Origin: Cheiracanthium punctorium
Taxonomy: Eukaryota > Arthropoda > Arachnida > Araneae > Cheiracanthiidae
DNA length: 64,000 bases
Assembly (NCBI GenBank): GCA_038373885.1
Contig: JAWZYV010013142.1
Location: 209,972 to 273,971, forward strand
Direction of reading: 5' to 3'
This document shows positions 23,093-35,158 of this stretch, piece after piece; the first letter of the stretch is position 1; each line of letters opens with the position of its first letter. The translations under genes were made by a program, and so were the position numbers. The notes under the pieces were generated by a model that was given only the letters and a program-made list of their open reading frames with translations, was not told the DNA's origin and ran no database searches.

Positions 23093-23391
23093 CAGGGTGT
23101 CTGCCAATGGAGGTAAAAATAGTACCACTAGTAGCCTGACCGGCATAAAAAAGTCGCCAGTTTAGTAGCCATTTTCTAAATTTTAGTTGTCAAATAATTA
23201 TATTTTTGCATAATTTTGTAGTTAAAAACCGAAATCTGATTTTCAAATGAGGCTCCTGGAGTAAGCTTCAAGTAGCCCAAAACTTGAAAATACTATGAAA
23301 ATGACAATTTTTATTCAAAAAAGTCACCCAAGTCGCCTTATCTTTAAATTAGTATCAAAAGTCGCCTTTTTAGTCTCCAGTGAACACCCTG
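23093..23391. mobile_element. TIR element, CAGGGTGTC family (copy 2)
   Basis: It runs from CAGGGTGTCTGCC to CCAGTGAACACCCTG. The interior ('aaaagtcgcc' motifs at both ends, 'taaaaaccgaaatctgattt') is the reverse complement of the element at 9182, which carries extra internal sequence. The flanks share TTAAA-like words but no exact duplication. It is noncoding. Confidence 0.7.
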
Positions 23392-25566
23392 TTAAATCAA
23401 TCATAAAGTTATTGTTAATGGGATAATTTTCTTTTTTTTTTTCTTTTGAAATAGATGGCGCCAAAATCGTTTTAGAAACCATTGGACCAGGAAGGAAACG
23501 CTAAGAGAGAATCTTAGTTTTTAATATGCGAAAAAAAAAAATGTTTTAAGCATAAAATTGTATACTTTTCTCATTCTACCATTTGATACAACTAATTCTG
23601 TATTTTTCAATCCCTACAGAAACAAGTTTATCAGTGTTTGTTCTATAAATTCATAAACTGGCTACGGCTGATGACATAACGGCTGACGGAGTATAACTCT
23701 TCCGCGAAACAAGTTGGCCTTGTGTTATCACCCACTGGAATGAATTTGTTTTCAGTGTTATTTCGAGGGAGTTAAATAGTCCCCTCTTTAAACTGGATTA
23801 AATAAAAAACAAGTTTTCCTAAATAAACGGACGACGTCAGTCACTGATTTCAGAACAGATTGAAATCATATATTAATTTTTTAAAAAATCGTTAGAGCGG
23901 ATTCCGAGGTATAAAGGGGACACCACTTTTCCGGAAAAAAGACCTGTATATACAGAGTGTCGCAGTTGGTTGTTGGTTGGTGTAGGCTGCGTTAGTCGTG
24001 GAACTATCGTTCTCCATGATATATTATGTAGTAAAAGCTGAACATTATATTATTAAATACTCTATTGAAAGAGAAGACTCTTGCTTATAGGCAGGGTGTG
24101 GCCCAAAGACAGAAGAAAAGATGTAGCGAGAGAGCGTAGAACTTTACACTGTGACGATTAAGATGAAAAGTATCTCAGAAATTTTTATGAACTACTAGAA
24201 CATTCCACAGTATACCGGGTGGTTCATCATAGATGTTAAAGTGATTATCTTTTAAATCGTAAGTGATCGAAACATACTTTCAATTAGAAATGTTTGTCAA
24301 ATAAAGAGTAGCTTTCAGATATGGTAATTTTTTTACTAGGGTCTGTATGCATATTAAAATAGAAAATTTAACTTTTATACGGTCCGTTATTTCCTATCAC
24401 TCACAAATTTGAAAAATTATGCCCCGTGTCAAAGAAAATTGATTTAAAAAATCGCATATGTCTGTCTAAGTAAAATAGTTAGCGAGATATTTAATGCTAA
24501 AAATGACGACTTACATCACTTTACCTGCTGTGTTGGTGCCCGTTTTCAGGCGAAAAAAATCTTCTCTAAAAAAGGCTTCTCTAATCATTACTTTAGGGCA
24601 CCAACTATGAGTTGATAACAGTTAAAACATGATCCTTTTGTTGAAAAATTGCAGTTCCCAGTGGCCTTTCTTCGCCACTGGTAATATATGTCTTTTCCCT
24701 GTCGGGGTATATAAAGAGAAACGAAAAGACAGTTCAGAGGTTCCTACACAGTTTTGATTACGTGACATCTTGAGGAGGAACAGGAAGTAATGATTCGGAA
24801 TTTTTTTCAGGGGAGAGGGGATGCAGTGTTTCTGTAAGAGAGTGGTTGTAGGCAATGGCGTACTGCAAAAATCCGAGCCCCCCCTCCCTAACCGCAAAAT
24901 TTTTCTGGAGCCTTTTTCAATTATTAATGCAATTACCAGCTTTTTGTGTAAACCCTTTCATTTGTGATGCAAAATGAATGAACACTGATAATTGTAAGAC
25001 CCGAAACAAAAAATTAAATATTAAAAAGATGTTTTTTACATAGATCAAGTTTTTTGTTAATGGTTGAGCACGCCCTTATAGGAACAAACAAATAGATGTT
25101 CCTCGCACGAGAATAGCTTTCTTTATTTTACTTATTTTATTTGAACATATAAAACCTTTATGAACTTTTTAGATGAGACTCTGCTGAACACTATAGGGTA
25201 ATTTCGGGACTGCTGCATACTTTTTTGAATTTGTTTAAAAAATCCCACGCTGCACATACAGTAAAATAAATTATGCTGTGCTTTTTATAGTAGAATATAG
25301 AACATGCGTACTGCGACAAAAAATCTAAAAAAATAATTAATATATTTTAACATTTTTTTTCTGAAACATTGCACTGCGGTGAGATGCCGCTTTTCTTCGG
25401 GAGTTATGCCACGCCTGTCATAAGAACAGAATGAAATAATAAATAAATATATGCTCGAAAAAATATTCATATCTGATCTGTAATTACCTATTTAATAACA
25501 AATTCCTTATATCAAATTAGTATAAAAAGTCGTACTAGTTGGTGTAAATCAATATTAGTCTGCCTA

Positions 25567-25782
25567 CACTGCAGAAAAAAAGTCTGTTTAACTGACAGAA
25601 AAAAATTGTCAGCCAGTACGCCAGTTTATTTCCGCATATTTTACAGAAATCAAAATTTCTGTAAAATAAACTGAGAATCTGTAAACTTTGCGGAAGACTT
25701 CTGTAAAAAAAAAAACGGAAATATACTGGCGTAATGGCTGACAGTTTTTTTTCTGTAAATTTGACAGACTTTTTTTGCAGTG
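25567..25782. mobile_element. MITE, CACTGCA family, 216 bp, TA duplication
   Basis: The termini CACTGCAGAAAAAAAGTCTG and the mirrored CAGACTTTTTTTGCAGTG are flanked by TA at 25565-25566 and 25783-25784. Inner blocks 'actgacag...gtcagcca' and 'acgccagttta' also mirror each other, so it folds almost completely. A half copy occurs at 31924. Confidence 0.85.
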
Positions 25783-26959
25783 TACTTAGTTCACTACTAA
25801 AATTAAATTCTTACGTCTTTTAATGGAGTTTTAATTGTTGTTTCATCAACAACGCAACATCAGTGTACTTGAGAAGGAAAACAGGAGTAAAATAGTGTTT
25901 ATATTGTTTTATTTGTGTAAATTTTTAAACTAGTGGTTGCCCAGTGGTCGAAATTCGACAGTAATATATTAAACCTCTATATAATCATTATTTATACCTC
26001 TCACATCATTGCTTATAACGTTTTTTTTTTGTTCTATAACGTCAGCTGCGAGCGTGTACGAATATGCCATTATGCATTAATTTTCCAGTTATTTGAAAAA
26101 TGTGAACGATAGGAGAAATGAGGTATAACTTGTCTAACCCATATATAAAAAGCGGCAATGTTTTTTCTTTTACGTTTCCCTGTATTTTTTATTTATTTAT
26201 TTATTTTATTGCTATACTGGCCAGGTTTCCTCAAGGCTACACAGTTATTTCGTCTTTCTTTTTCAAAGTACATAAAATTTAAATAAAAAAATTAATATAA
26301 ATCTCGAACCATGGAATGATCGAACACTACTTTTCTACGACGTACAATTAACCATGTATAAAAACTGGCTGCCTCAATAATATTCGAATGTTTTCCAATG
26401 TTTGTCCTTGAGACTAACTTATTGTCATCGCAAATACAGATATAATTGGAAATTGGTTTCTTTTGAGAGACAAGTGAAATATAAAATAGCTCCGGACTAT
26501 GTTGTACCAGGGTCTTATTCCTAACTATCCTCCTCCGGCGACCAGTTGGTTCGCCATCTTAATAAATCTTATTTGGGGAGAATCCTGTTCCTCACTGGCT
26601 TCCTTGGCATTGAAATCGCTCAGATTCTGAATGGAATTTAAAATTAAGATGGTTACAAACAGGAGCGGTCCTAGGGTAAGTGGCCTAGGGTCCTACGGTT
26701 TATTTTTACTTCAGGAGTTTCAATCATTTAATAAACTTTCCAAATATGGCAACCTAGAAATGCTTAGTCCTCACTCTTTCCCCTGTGGAGTTAACACTTG
26801 CGAAATAGCGGAGAGCAAAAATTAGACTTTTGCGACACGTTTTTTATCGATATCTCCTAAAATAATTCGAATTTCGAAAAAATCGCGTCGATGTATGACA
26901 GGGCCCGTCCTGGAGAATTTCCATACAAAACAGGCAGGTCTACGATCATCCGTCTGGAA

Positions 26960-27134
26960 TAGGGATGGACGCGAGACGACTTTTTTGCGAGACGAGACAG
27001 AGATTTACAGCTTTTTGACGAGACGAGACGAGACACACATTTTTAACATTACGATATAGGGATTTTTGCGAGACGGGACAAAGCTTTTAGGCTATTTTGC
27101 GAGACGCTTATTTTTCGTCTCGTGTCCATCCCTA
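26960..27134. mobile_element. MITE, GGGATGGACGCGAGACGA family (copy 3)
   Basis: This 175-bp copy has TAGGGATGGACGCGAGACGA at the left and CGTCTCGTGTCCATCCCTA at the right, with TA borders. It is very close to copy 1 across the interior, apart from an extra 'gagac' unit near 27024. It lies in the long Nol4 intron. Confidence 0.85.
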
Positions 27135-27396
27135 GTCTGGAAGTTACGCAAGACACAGACAGACAAACAAACAAACTAACTAACTAACCAACCACTGACA
27201 TTTTACAGTTCGTTTTATTTATATAGATTATCCGTTTATTTGGAATCCCTAATGCCTTTGGCCTAATGCATGCGATTCAACTAAAACTTCACAATCAATA
27301 GCGATTACGGTGCAACTTGATGCGCATTCTTCTTCCCTTGATTAATGTTTCCTTTGTACGGGAATGGGTTAGTTGCACCGGGCGAAAGGAGAAAAA

Positions 27397-27697
27397 GGCG
27401 AGTTGCACCACTGATGGATTTAATCCACGGTCGCGAAATGGAAGGGAGGAGCACAATCATGGAGGAACCCTAGGTCTCGCAAAGGGCCAGCGATAGCATA
27501 TTTTCGAAGAGGCCCTACAGCGAAGCCGGACCCAGTGATGTTTTTTTTCGGGTCTCGCAATGGGCCAGCAGTAGCATGTTTTCGAGGGGCCCCCTACAGC
27601 GATAGCCGGACCTAGTGATGTTTTTTGGGGTGTCGCAAAAACCAGCGGTAGCATATTTCCAAGGGGGAGCAAGATATGAATTCTGGTACAACTCGCC
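27397..27697. repeat. 78-bp minisatellite, about 2.6 copies, between inverted GGCGAGTTG motifs
   Basis: Units starting 'ggtctcgc' or its variant lie at 27473, 27551 and 27629, each containing 'ggccagc..tagcat' and 'tttcga' then 'ccctacagcg' and 'gccgga'. The block is bracketed by GGCGAGTTGCACC (27397-27409) and its inverse GGTACAACTCGCC (27685-27697). The same unit, at a period of 79 bases, fills the middle of the element at 48406. The short minus-strand frame across it is an artefact. Confidence 0.85.
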
Positions 27698-27699
27698 CC

Positions 27700-29156
27700 T
27701 CGATTTGATTGATAGGCTGTTATCGCGGGTGCAATTGACCCTCGTCCCTTTGTATTACTTAAGTTCCTAATCAGTTAAACTATGCAATTAACTTTCAACA
27801 AAAACATATGTGGTGGCAAACTATGGTACTTTTCGATTAGCCGGGCGTAAATCCCACCAACAGTTTTTTCTTGGCGAGATTAAAAGACTTGTAAAATATC
27901 GTCATTCCCCAAAACAAAGCCGAAAATGTTAATCAGTATACAAAAAGAGTATTTATATACAAATTACAATGCATAAAAGTATCAATATAGTAAAAAGAAA
28001 TTTGTATGTTTATTGGATTAATCGTTTGTTAAAACATGGAAATGGAAAAACATATGGAATTAAATTAAAATTCCAAAATATAGAAATGCGGATGAAAGAA
28101 CCCTGTACTGGAAATGATGCTCAGTGATTCTCGTTAGGTTTGCTCGCAATGGGCACAGGTTTGAATTATCTGGCTTTTTATCGGCTGACTGATAAATTAT
28201 CCAAACCATTAACAGTCAAAGAATTCAAAAACTCGACTGGGTAATTAGTGATATTACTGTCATCGTGGCAAATTATTTTATCGTATCTATGATATGTTCT
28301 CACTTCACCATGTATTCGCTGAAGTATATCAGTATTAACAAAAGTACAATCATCATTTTTAAGGGCTAAAATAGCTGACTTCAATATGTTATTCGAGATT
28401 ATGATTTGTCGAAAATATTTCCATACACCTCATTAACAATGTTATATTATTCTCATCTCGTATTGATTGCTGATGTATTTCGACAATATTTTCACTTAAC
28501 TAGCGAATAATTTCATTTTTTGCAAATTTTGTTGGAATATCATAATCCTTTTCGATCGTTGCGACTTAATGCTGTAATTTTAAAATGTACTGAACAATGA
28601 AACCATCATCCGACTTGGCGCAAAATATCGCTCGCCAATTTACGTCTCTAGTTTTTTTTTTTTTTTTTTTTTTTTTTTACAGTGCATGAACATATTACAC
28701 AAAAATCACGCATTATCATTCGCACAACCACCTCAATACGAACTTTAACTATACCGAATTCCACACTCCTCTGTTCGCGCAATATGCTGCAAAAGGGGCA
28801 CAAAGATTTTGCTTTGTGTATTTATCTATAGATAGATGCGGGCGTTTCTAATAAAATCTGTGAACAAATTAACAATTTATCTGGGTTTAAGAACAATATT
28901 TCATTAAAGCCAGAACGTCAAAATGCAGAATTATTATAATTACAATTAACGAATAATAGCATGCCCAACTTAGTCAGTTTGTGTAAAATGGAAAGAAAAA
29001 ATGTTAATACCACCTAATCAAATCCAGCAAACATACTTCAGCAACATAAATTCAGTAATATAAAAAAATCTGGAGTGACTCCACTCGACTTTCCGAACAC
29101 TTACGATTAAAATTATTACCAAGCATTTAAATAAATTTGAATCGATGAATAATTCA
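27700..29156. other. Intronic AT-rich sequence
   Basis: A poly-T run near 28652-28678 may be the A-tail of a minus-strand retroposon, without an identifiable body. A minus-strand frame at 28178-28384 has no recognisable family. Nothing else was supported. Confidence 0.4.
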
Positions 29157-29555
29157 AACATATATACCAAATTGAAGCTCAATCGAATGCGCCGTTTAAA
29201 CGCTAGCGCAAGAATTTCTCCCCTATGCCATAATGTAAAAGAAATCTTTGTCGTAGCCCTGTAGAAAAACTATAAGTCCTATACACATCAAAATCAATAC
29301 CGGTCTTACGATGGTGGTTTATAACATGTATACCCAATCTGAGCTCTATCGAATATACCGTTTAAACGCTAGCGCACTTTCAAGAATTTCCACCCATAGG
29401 CCATAATGTAAAAGAAAGCTTTGTCGTAAGCCCTCTCGAAAAACTAAGCAAGTAAGCCCTATACACACACAAATCAATACCGTTCTTGCGACGGTGGTTT
29501 ATAGCATATATACCCAATTTGAGCTCAATTGAATGCCCCGTTTAGGAGCTATCGT
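29157..29555. repeat. 166-bp tandem repeat, just over two copies
   Basis: The word 'ccgtttaaacgctagcgca' recurs at 29192 and 29358, a period of 166, and a partial third unit follows with 'gagctcaattgaatgccccg'. Each unit also has 'ccataatgtaaaagaaa' and 'aatcaataccg'. It runs directly into a compound microsatellite. Confidence 0.85.
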
Positions 29556-29559
29556 GTCC

Positions 29560-29638
29560 ACTCACACTCTCTCTCACTCACTCACTCACTCACTCACACA
29601 CACACACACACACGCAAGCACGCACGCACGCACACACC
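29560..29638. repeat. Compound microsatellite (CT/CTCA/CA/GCAC)n
   Basis: Successive tracts of CT, CTCA, CA and CGCA repeats extend continuously from the end of the 166-bp repeat. A microsatellite at the terminus of a dispersed repeat is common for 3-prime ends of LINE/RTE-type sequences, but no LINE body was recognised. Confidence 0.9.
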
Positions 29639-29867
29639 TCGTAAAAATAACATAAATGAATACAGAAGACCTCAAAACGTGTCAATACACCAAAATCTCG
29701 AAGTCTAATTTTTTCATGATTACGATACTTTCCTTACATGGTACATGTTCGGAAAGTAATAATAAGACATGGAAAGAAGTTAAAATTTTGCTAATTGCGG
29801 AGTACCGTAAAAAAGAAACAGCGGCATGTATAATGGTATGGCAGTGCGGCATCTATCCTATTTTATA

Positions 29868-31452
29868 CACTGTTAAAACTACATACTTAGAAATAAACTA
29901 AATGTACTCATTTTTGAGTACTTTCTCATCTTGTAATAGTTCCGAGTACTTTGCTCTTAAATTTAAAAAACTCATGTACTCATTTTTTTTGAGTTCATGC
30001 AAGAACTCAAACATGAGTGTACGTATACTCAAAATTTTCGAGCACATTATATACTCAATTTTGAAAACATATGAAAAACTCATTTTTGAATACTATTGAT
30101 ATTTAATACGAATATATTGGCTTTCGATTTTTGTATGCACTCTTACAAGAATCAATATATTCTTATTAAATATACAATTTTTTAGCATGTTGATTAAAAT
30201 TTAGGAATAACCATTATCTTATGCGTATGTAAAGCGTATAGATTATTTGATTGTTTTGTGTAAATTATTTCGTTTTGTTAAATTTTTATTTATATTCAAG
30301 ACACTGATCTGACATACAATGATCACAGAATGTTGCTATGATTGTCTGTGACTATTAATCTGAGATAAACTTGACAAAAGTGTAGCGATTCCCTAACACT
30401 GTTTAGAAACATTGACATTAAAACTTTTAAAATCTAAAGAAACTTCAATATTTTTACTCTTGAAAATCTTATATCCTCCCCCCGCTTCCCTCTCCACCAC
30501 AAAAAGCGGTCACTAATACAGTGACCGGTTTATTCCTAAGCATAGATTCTATACTCACGAATGTAACTCATTCTTAGGTGAGTGTACAAAATAAATAAGC
30601 AATGACAATAAACATAAAAATAGTTAAAACATGAATATTTCTCCCGCGATAGTATTCTTACAATATCAAAACAAAATTAGTTTACTAAACAAATACTACC
30701 GACAAATGAAATAATAGCTATAAAGTTTTATGACCGATCAGCGTCTTAAATATAAATAAACAAAAACAAAATGAAATAACTATAACTTTAAACAATCAAA
30801 TAACATAAATGTTTTACTTACGCATAAGACGAGGGCTATTTGTAATTTTTAACCAATTCTACTATCATTATATATGATAGATTATTTCTTCGATTTTTAA
30901 GCAGCGAACGCCACATGCTCTATACAGCAATAATGGCGTCGACCACGTTGAGCTCGTTGAACGGACTCTTCCAAAAATAGGCTCTGGGCATGCGCAGAAA
31001 TCCCGGTGATTACGGTATAGGGATTTTTGCGAGACGAGACAAGCTTTTAGGCTATTTTGCGAGACGCTTATTGTTCGTCTCGCGTCCATCCCTAAGAGGT
31101 AGTTCAGAAAAATGAGATCCTGATATACTCATATTATCGCACTTTCTTTTGAGTATTCTTCCGCGCGTAGTAATAAGATATAGTTCGCAAATTTAAAGTA
31201 CGCTACTAATTTATTCTTATAACTACTGAAACGAAATATTTCCGAACACCCCATAAACGTTTATTAAATAATTTACCAGTGTGCAAGTGACGCAATAAGG
31301 GATTATAATTATATTTATCCACATGCTTATTTTTCAGTTTGAATGGTTATTTATATTTAAGCACGTCATACATTCGTTTATGATGCAAATGTATTTAAAA
31401 AAATATGAGTACATTAAAGTACTCATTTTTAAGTAAATCATTTTTAACAGTG
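29868..31452. mobile_element. TIR element CACTGTTAAAA, about 1.6 kb, TA duplication
   Basis: The left end CACTGTTAAAACTACATACT and the right end TTTTTAACAGTG are inverted repeats, bordered by TA at 29866-29867 and 31453-31454. Subterminal zones repeat the palindromic phrase 'actcatttttgagtac' in both orientations. There is no transposase. A truncated MITE (31010-31094) is nested inside. Confidence 0.7.
31010..31094. mobile_element. Truncated MITE, GGGATGGACGCGAGACGA family (copy 4)
   Basis: Only the right half survives, from 'ttacggtatagggatttttg' to CGCGTCCATCCCTA. The left half is replaced by unrelated sequence. It is nested in the CACTGTTAAAA element. Confidence 0.8.
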
Positions 31453-31923
31453 TACGGTACAGACGTAACACATCACAGTTGCCTGTCCTCGAAATGGAAA
31501 ATGGCATAACCATATACACAGTACTCTATACAGGCTCTACACTTAGTTATTTTGACTTCGAAATGATGCATGGATTCAGTAATTAGGTTAAAAAAAGTAC
31601 TTAAGTATAGCGTGTTTAAAAGTTTTTACAGTGAAATCATGCGCTTATCTCAAAATAAGGCCTGCGTAATTAAAGGTAAAACATTAAATAGGATTCAAGC
31701 TATACACTGGTTAAGGAAATCTCATTGCACACCTATACTGTTCGTTTGACTGCTATCTATCCGCAACTACGAAAAATACAAAGGGTGCGGCATCTCTCGC
31801 GAATGCGGCGACTTTACCGGAGTTACCCTATATTTATACATACTGGGTAGCCATAGAAAAACTTTGCCGATATGCCTTTAGGGGTCGGTCTGTTCAAATG
31901 ATCGAGCTGAAATTTCAGAAGTA

Positions 31924-31999
31924 CACTGCAAAAAAAGTGAAAAAGTATGTCAAATTTACTGAAAAAAACTGTCAGCCAGACGCCAGTTTATTTCCGTAT
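31924..31999. mobile_element. Half MITE, CACTGCA family
   Basis: The left half matches the element at 25567 (CACTGCAAAAAAAGTG, then 'ctgtcagccag' and 'acgccagtttatttccg'). The mirrored half is missing after about 31999. The left flank ends in TA. Confidence 0.7.
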
Positions 32000-32994
32000 G
32001 TATGTAACCTATCATTAAAAGAAATTGAAGCATAACGAGAAGTGGATACGTGCAAGATTTAGTAGGAAGAAGGAGTCGGTATTTGTGTAAATGTCACCTC
32101 TTCACGGGGGGGCGGGGGAGGTGTTGTATGGCCTTAGTTGGAAAGGAAAAATTTCAGAAAGATCAGATATTTTTCAAGTTTTAATTTAGGCTAGAATGTT
32201 CCACGCTTAAATACTACTCCTTGACATTTTGGCCGCATTCGTAAATGCCAAACGAGTTTCCATCTAAGGTGTTCGTAAAGGAAACTGAGTGCATTCAGTT
32301 TATAAACTAGAGCGTTCGCATACAAAACTCAGTGCGATTAGTTTCAAACAAAGTAAATTGAGCACGGATCAAGTTCGTTCAGTTGTTGAGAAGATACACT
32401 TGCTGCACGTTGTTGGTTACAAAAACTTCCTGTATACAGAAAAATATTACATTCAGGCAACATTTTGCTGCCAGTCTTTCTGTTAATTTACAGAAATAGG
32501 ACTTATAGTTTATTTCATATATTACTATTAGATTTCTCCAAATGTTTGAGTTTTTTATACATATATTTAAAATTTTTAATGCATTTACAAAAATATAATA
32601 GTAATATAAAAAAATAAATATAATACCAGTAAGTAGTCTGGTATTGTATATATTTTGGGTGAATAATTATTACGTTACCAGCACAACTGTTGGTGATCTT
32701 ATGATGGAACGTAAAAGTGCTAAGTTCATTTACTTATTTTTCTGTGTATATTAATCAAACCACCGACAAAAAAAATTACAAATATTTCTGACGAATAAAA
32801 ACTGATTTTTTTTAATCACTGAATCTGAATTTTTGTGCTCACAATTTGTACCTAGAGAGATATACTCATATTTTAAAATCTTTATCGACACAAATAGATC
32901 TTCAGTTCACTAGTTAATTTTAAAATTAAAGGGCTGATTTAAACATTCTGTGAGTTGAATAATTATTGAGTGCTTCAAGTAAACGAGCACTTAC

Positions 32995-33115
32995 CAGTGC
33001 CGCAACTACAGTTTATGACGCCCCCGCCCCATGGAACGATAACTGATTTTGGAACCCCCTTTAGCACTGCACTCTTGGCATGTACCCCGTTTGTCCCCCT
33101 CTAGTTGCGGCCCTG
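32995..33115. mobile_element. Short hAT-like MITE, 121 bp
   Basis: The left end CAGTGCCGCAACTACAG and the right end CTAGTTGCGGCCCTG form inverted repeats. C-run-rich subterminal sequence resembles other hAT-type ends in the window. The 8-bp flanks (GCACTTAC and GTGCCTAC) match only partly, so the duplication is decayed or absent. Confidence 0.55.
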
Positions 33116-33690
33116 GTGCCTACTTCAACAAGAGAAAAAAGCATTTTTTCCCCATGAAAACACAGGAAGATGAGCGTACTTGTACTGACAATTTTTTACA
33201 TATTATTTGTAATCACGCCATTACCGGACAACTTGCAGCCTTTCTCCTTAGATAAAAAGGGGGGAGGGACATGAAAGCATTTTACCCTTTTCTTATTTTA
33301 GAAATACACAAAATAATTGATTTCCAGAATAATGAAACAGGGTTCAACTCAGCGGCAAATCAAGAGAAAAATATGCAGAAGAAAACAGACGCTGAAAATT
33401 TCACCTCTTATTTTCCTTTAGCTCACGCTTATTTATTTATTTATTTTTTTTTATTTACTGGGTTCTTTTTTCTTTAGCTGGAATCTTGCAACTAAATTAT
33501 TGTTTTTATAAATATTTGGCTCTAAACCAAAATGTGGGATAAAAATTCAAGCATAGGTATCATAATAGTAAAAAAAAAAAAAAAAATGTCAAATAATCTA
33601 ACATCAGGGAGCATATTCTCAGTCATTTTTGACTTGCACATTTTAAAAAAGTCGTGATCTTCTTGCAACAAAATAGTTCTTACTTATGTA
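33116..33690. other. Intronic sequence, nothing recognised
   Basis: Homopolymer A and T tracts occur near 33450-33475 and 33570-33585. Short frames here are low complexity. Confidence 0.4.
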
Positions 33691-33861
33691 GTCAAACTTG
33701 AATAATTCGAAGTTGAAGAGACGGGAGAAAAAGTTTGAAATATCCAAAAATTCAAATTACATATGTATATTCTCTCAAACATAAGAGATAAATAAAAAAG
33801 ATTTCTAGGGGCCGAGCGAAAATTTCGAATTTAAAGTGTTCGAGTTATCCAAGTTTCGCTG
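33691..33861. mobile_element. pogo/Tigger-like MITE, about 171 bp
   Basis: The left end GTCAAACTTGAATAATTCGA and the right end (complement CAGCGAAACTTGGATAACTC) are inverted repeats bordered by TA at 33689-33690 and 33862-33863. The CAGYGAAAC-type terminus is typical of pogo/Tigger relatives. It is noncoding. Confidence 0.6.
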
Positions 33862-33863
33862 TA

Positions 33864-34822
33864 TTAATGAAAACTACACTAAAAACTTATAATCTTGTTC
33901 ACTCAAATTAAAGTGGCTGGAACACATTAAGCCAAAAAGGTTGGAAGATGTGTCTCCTTAATCCTTTAAGTGAAATTTCCTCCCTTGTCCTTTAAGTGAA
34001 ATTAAGTCGAACAGTGATTAGGATATTGGCGAGAAGTTAAACTTGGCATATCAGAGGAAAGCCCAAAAGTGAGCCAACAAGACCGTTATTATAAATAACG
34101 ACAAAAGACCGCAGGATAATCTTAGTCAACAGAGAGATGGCAAGACACAACAACGAGAGCAGGGCACCCAAAATATTGAAATAAAGCAAGCCAAATTACA
34201 GTAAACCCGTGTGATAGAAAATTAGTTCACGATTTAACTGATCCGAGTCCATAATTTGTAAAGAAATAAAGTATTGCACACGTATAAAAGTAGACGAAGA
34301 CCGTTAGGCATAGATGTTTATTATGTGAGTGTAAATGTTTTGCATGAGAAAAAGATGTTTCTTAATAGCTAGGAAAGCGAAAGAAATGCACCCGACTTCG
34401 AATTATTATTGACATAGAGATGAGCGTGAAGGAATAATTTTATACAATTCGCACATGGAAGCAGTTAACTGAAATTGAACATGTGGAGAGAAGCGTAATA
34501 CAATATTTTGAAAGTCGAATTAATTGAAAATGAGAAGAAAAATAAAAGTTGAAATGCTTGATTTTAAATAGATTAAATTTAAGAAACTGAAAACAAATGA
34601 CAATTAATATTAAATATGGGATCAACATCACAGACTCCACCTGTTAGAAGTAAGTGTTGAATTGTATGGTCTAATACAGCTTGTAATGAAAAGTGTGTAT
34701 ACATTTTCTGGCGCACCCTGCATATCTTTAACTTTCATACTGAAAACGGGTGTATAATATTACAGTTTCTTTCTTTAAGGAAAGCCTAATTATTTTTACT
34801 TTTTATTTTACTTTTTTCATAG
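33864..34822. other. Intronic sequence, nothing bounded
   Basis: At 34200 'acagtaaacccgtgtgatag' again resembles a mariner/pogo-type terminus without a found partner. A minus-strand frame (34440-34640) has no family signature. The stretch ends in the pyrimidine tract of the next exon's acceptor. Confidence 0.4.
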
Positions 34823-34995
34823 AAGCATCTATAGACAGTCCAACATTAGCTGGTCCATCTCGTAAAAGAATAAGACGGTCAAAGCATGAGAGCTCTCTCG
34901 GATGGTCTCAAGAATCAGTGTCTGAGGAGCCCATTAATATGATCAAAGGAACTTTCACTAACAATCATCACGACCATTCGTACGAAAGGGCATCC
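34823..34995 (+). CDS. Nol4: NOL4-like protein, internal exon B
   Basis: This 173-nt exon follows the acceptor 'cttttttcatag' and precedes the donor 'cc|gtaagttt'. Its first two bases complete the Glu codon begun at 22063. It encodes ASIDSPTLAGPSRKRIRRSK followed by a Ser-, Glu- and His-rich stretch ending ...HDHSYERAS. The cluster SRKRIRRSK is a plausible basic nuclear localisation signal. The exon ends on a complete codon, matching phase 0 of the exon at 37486. The surrounding disordered composition is typical of the NOL4 linker and poorly conserved, so assignment leans on phase and on the last exon. Confidence 0.78.
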
Positions 34996-35158
34996 GTAAG
35001 TTTTAAATTCACATCTTAATGAAAACTCTCTCGTAAAAATGTATCAGAATCCTTTTAATTGTGGCTATATAAATGAATTTGAAATGTAGTTTGTCTTTCA
35101 TAAAAAAAGACGAATGTAGTGTTAAACTCTATCGCATTTGCTGTTACCGTGTTTATTG

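Larger units (their letters stand above)
22064..34822 (+). other. Nol4 intron, about 12.8 kb, GT-AG
   Basis: The intron opens GTACGTT and closes TTTTTTCATAG. It carries at least ten transposon-derived insertions, annotated separately. A pogo-like terminus 'cagtgaaacctctgtaagtg' sits at 22239 without a located partner. Between 23392 and 25566, between 25783 and 26959, and between 32000 and 32994 I see no exon or bounded element beyond homopolymers and short G or C runs. Confidence 0.7.
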
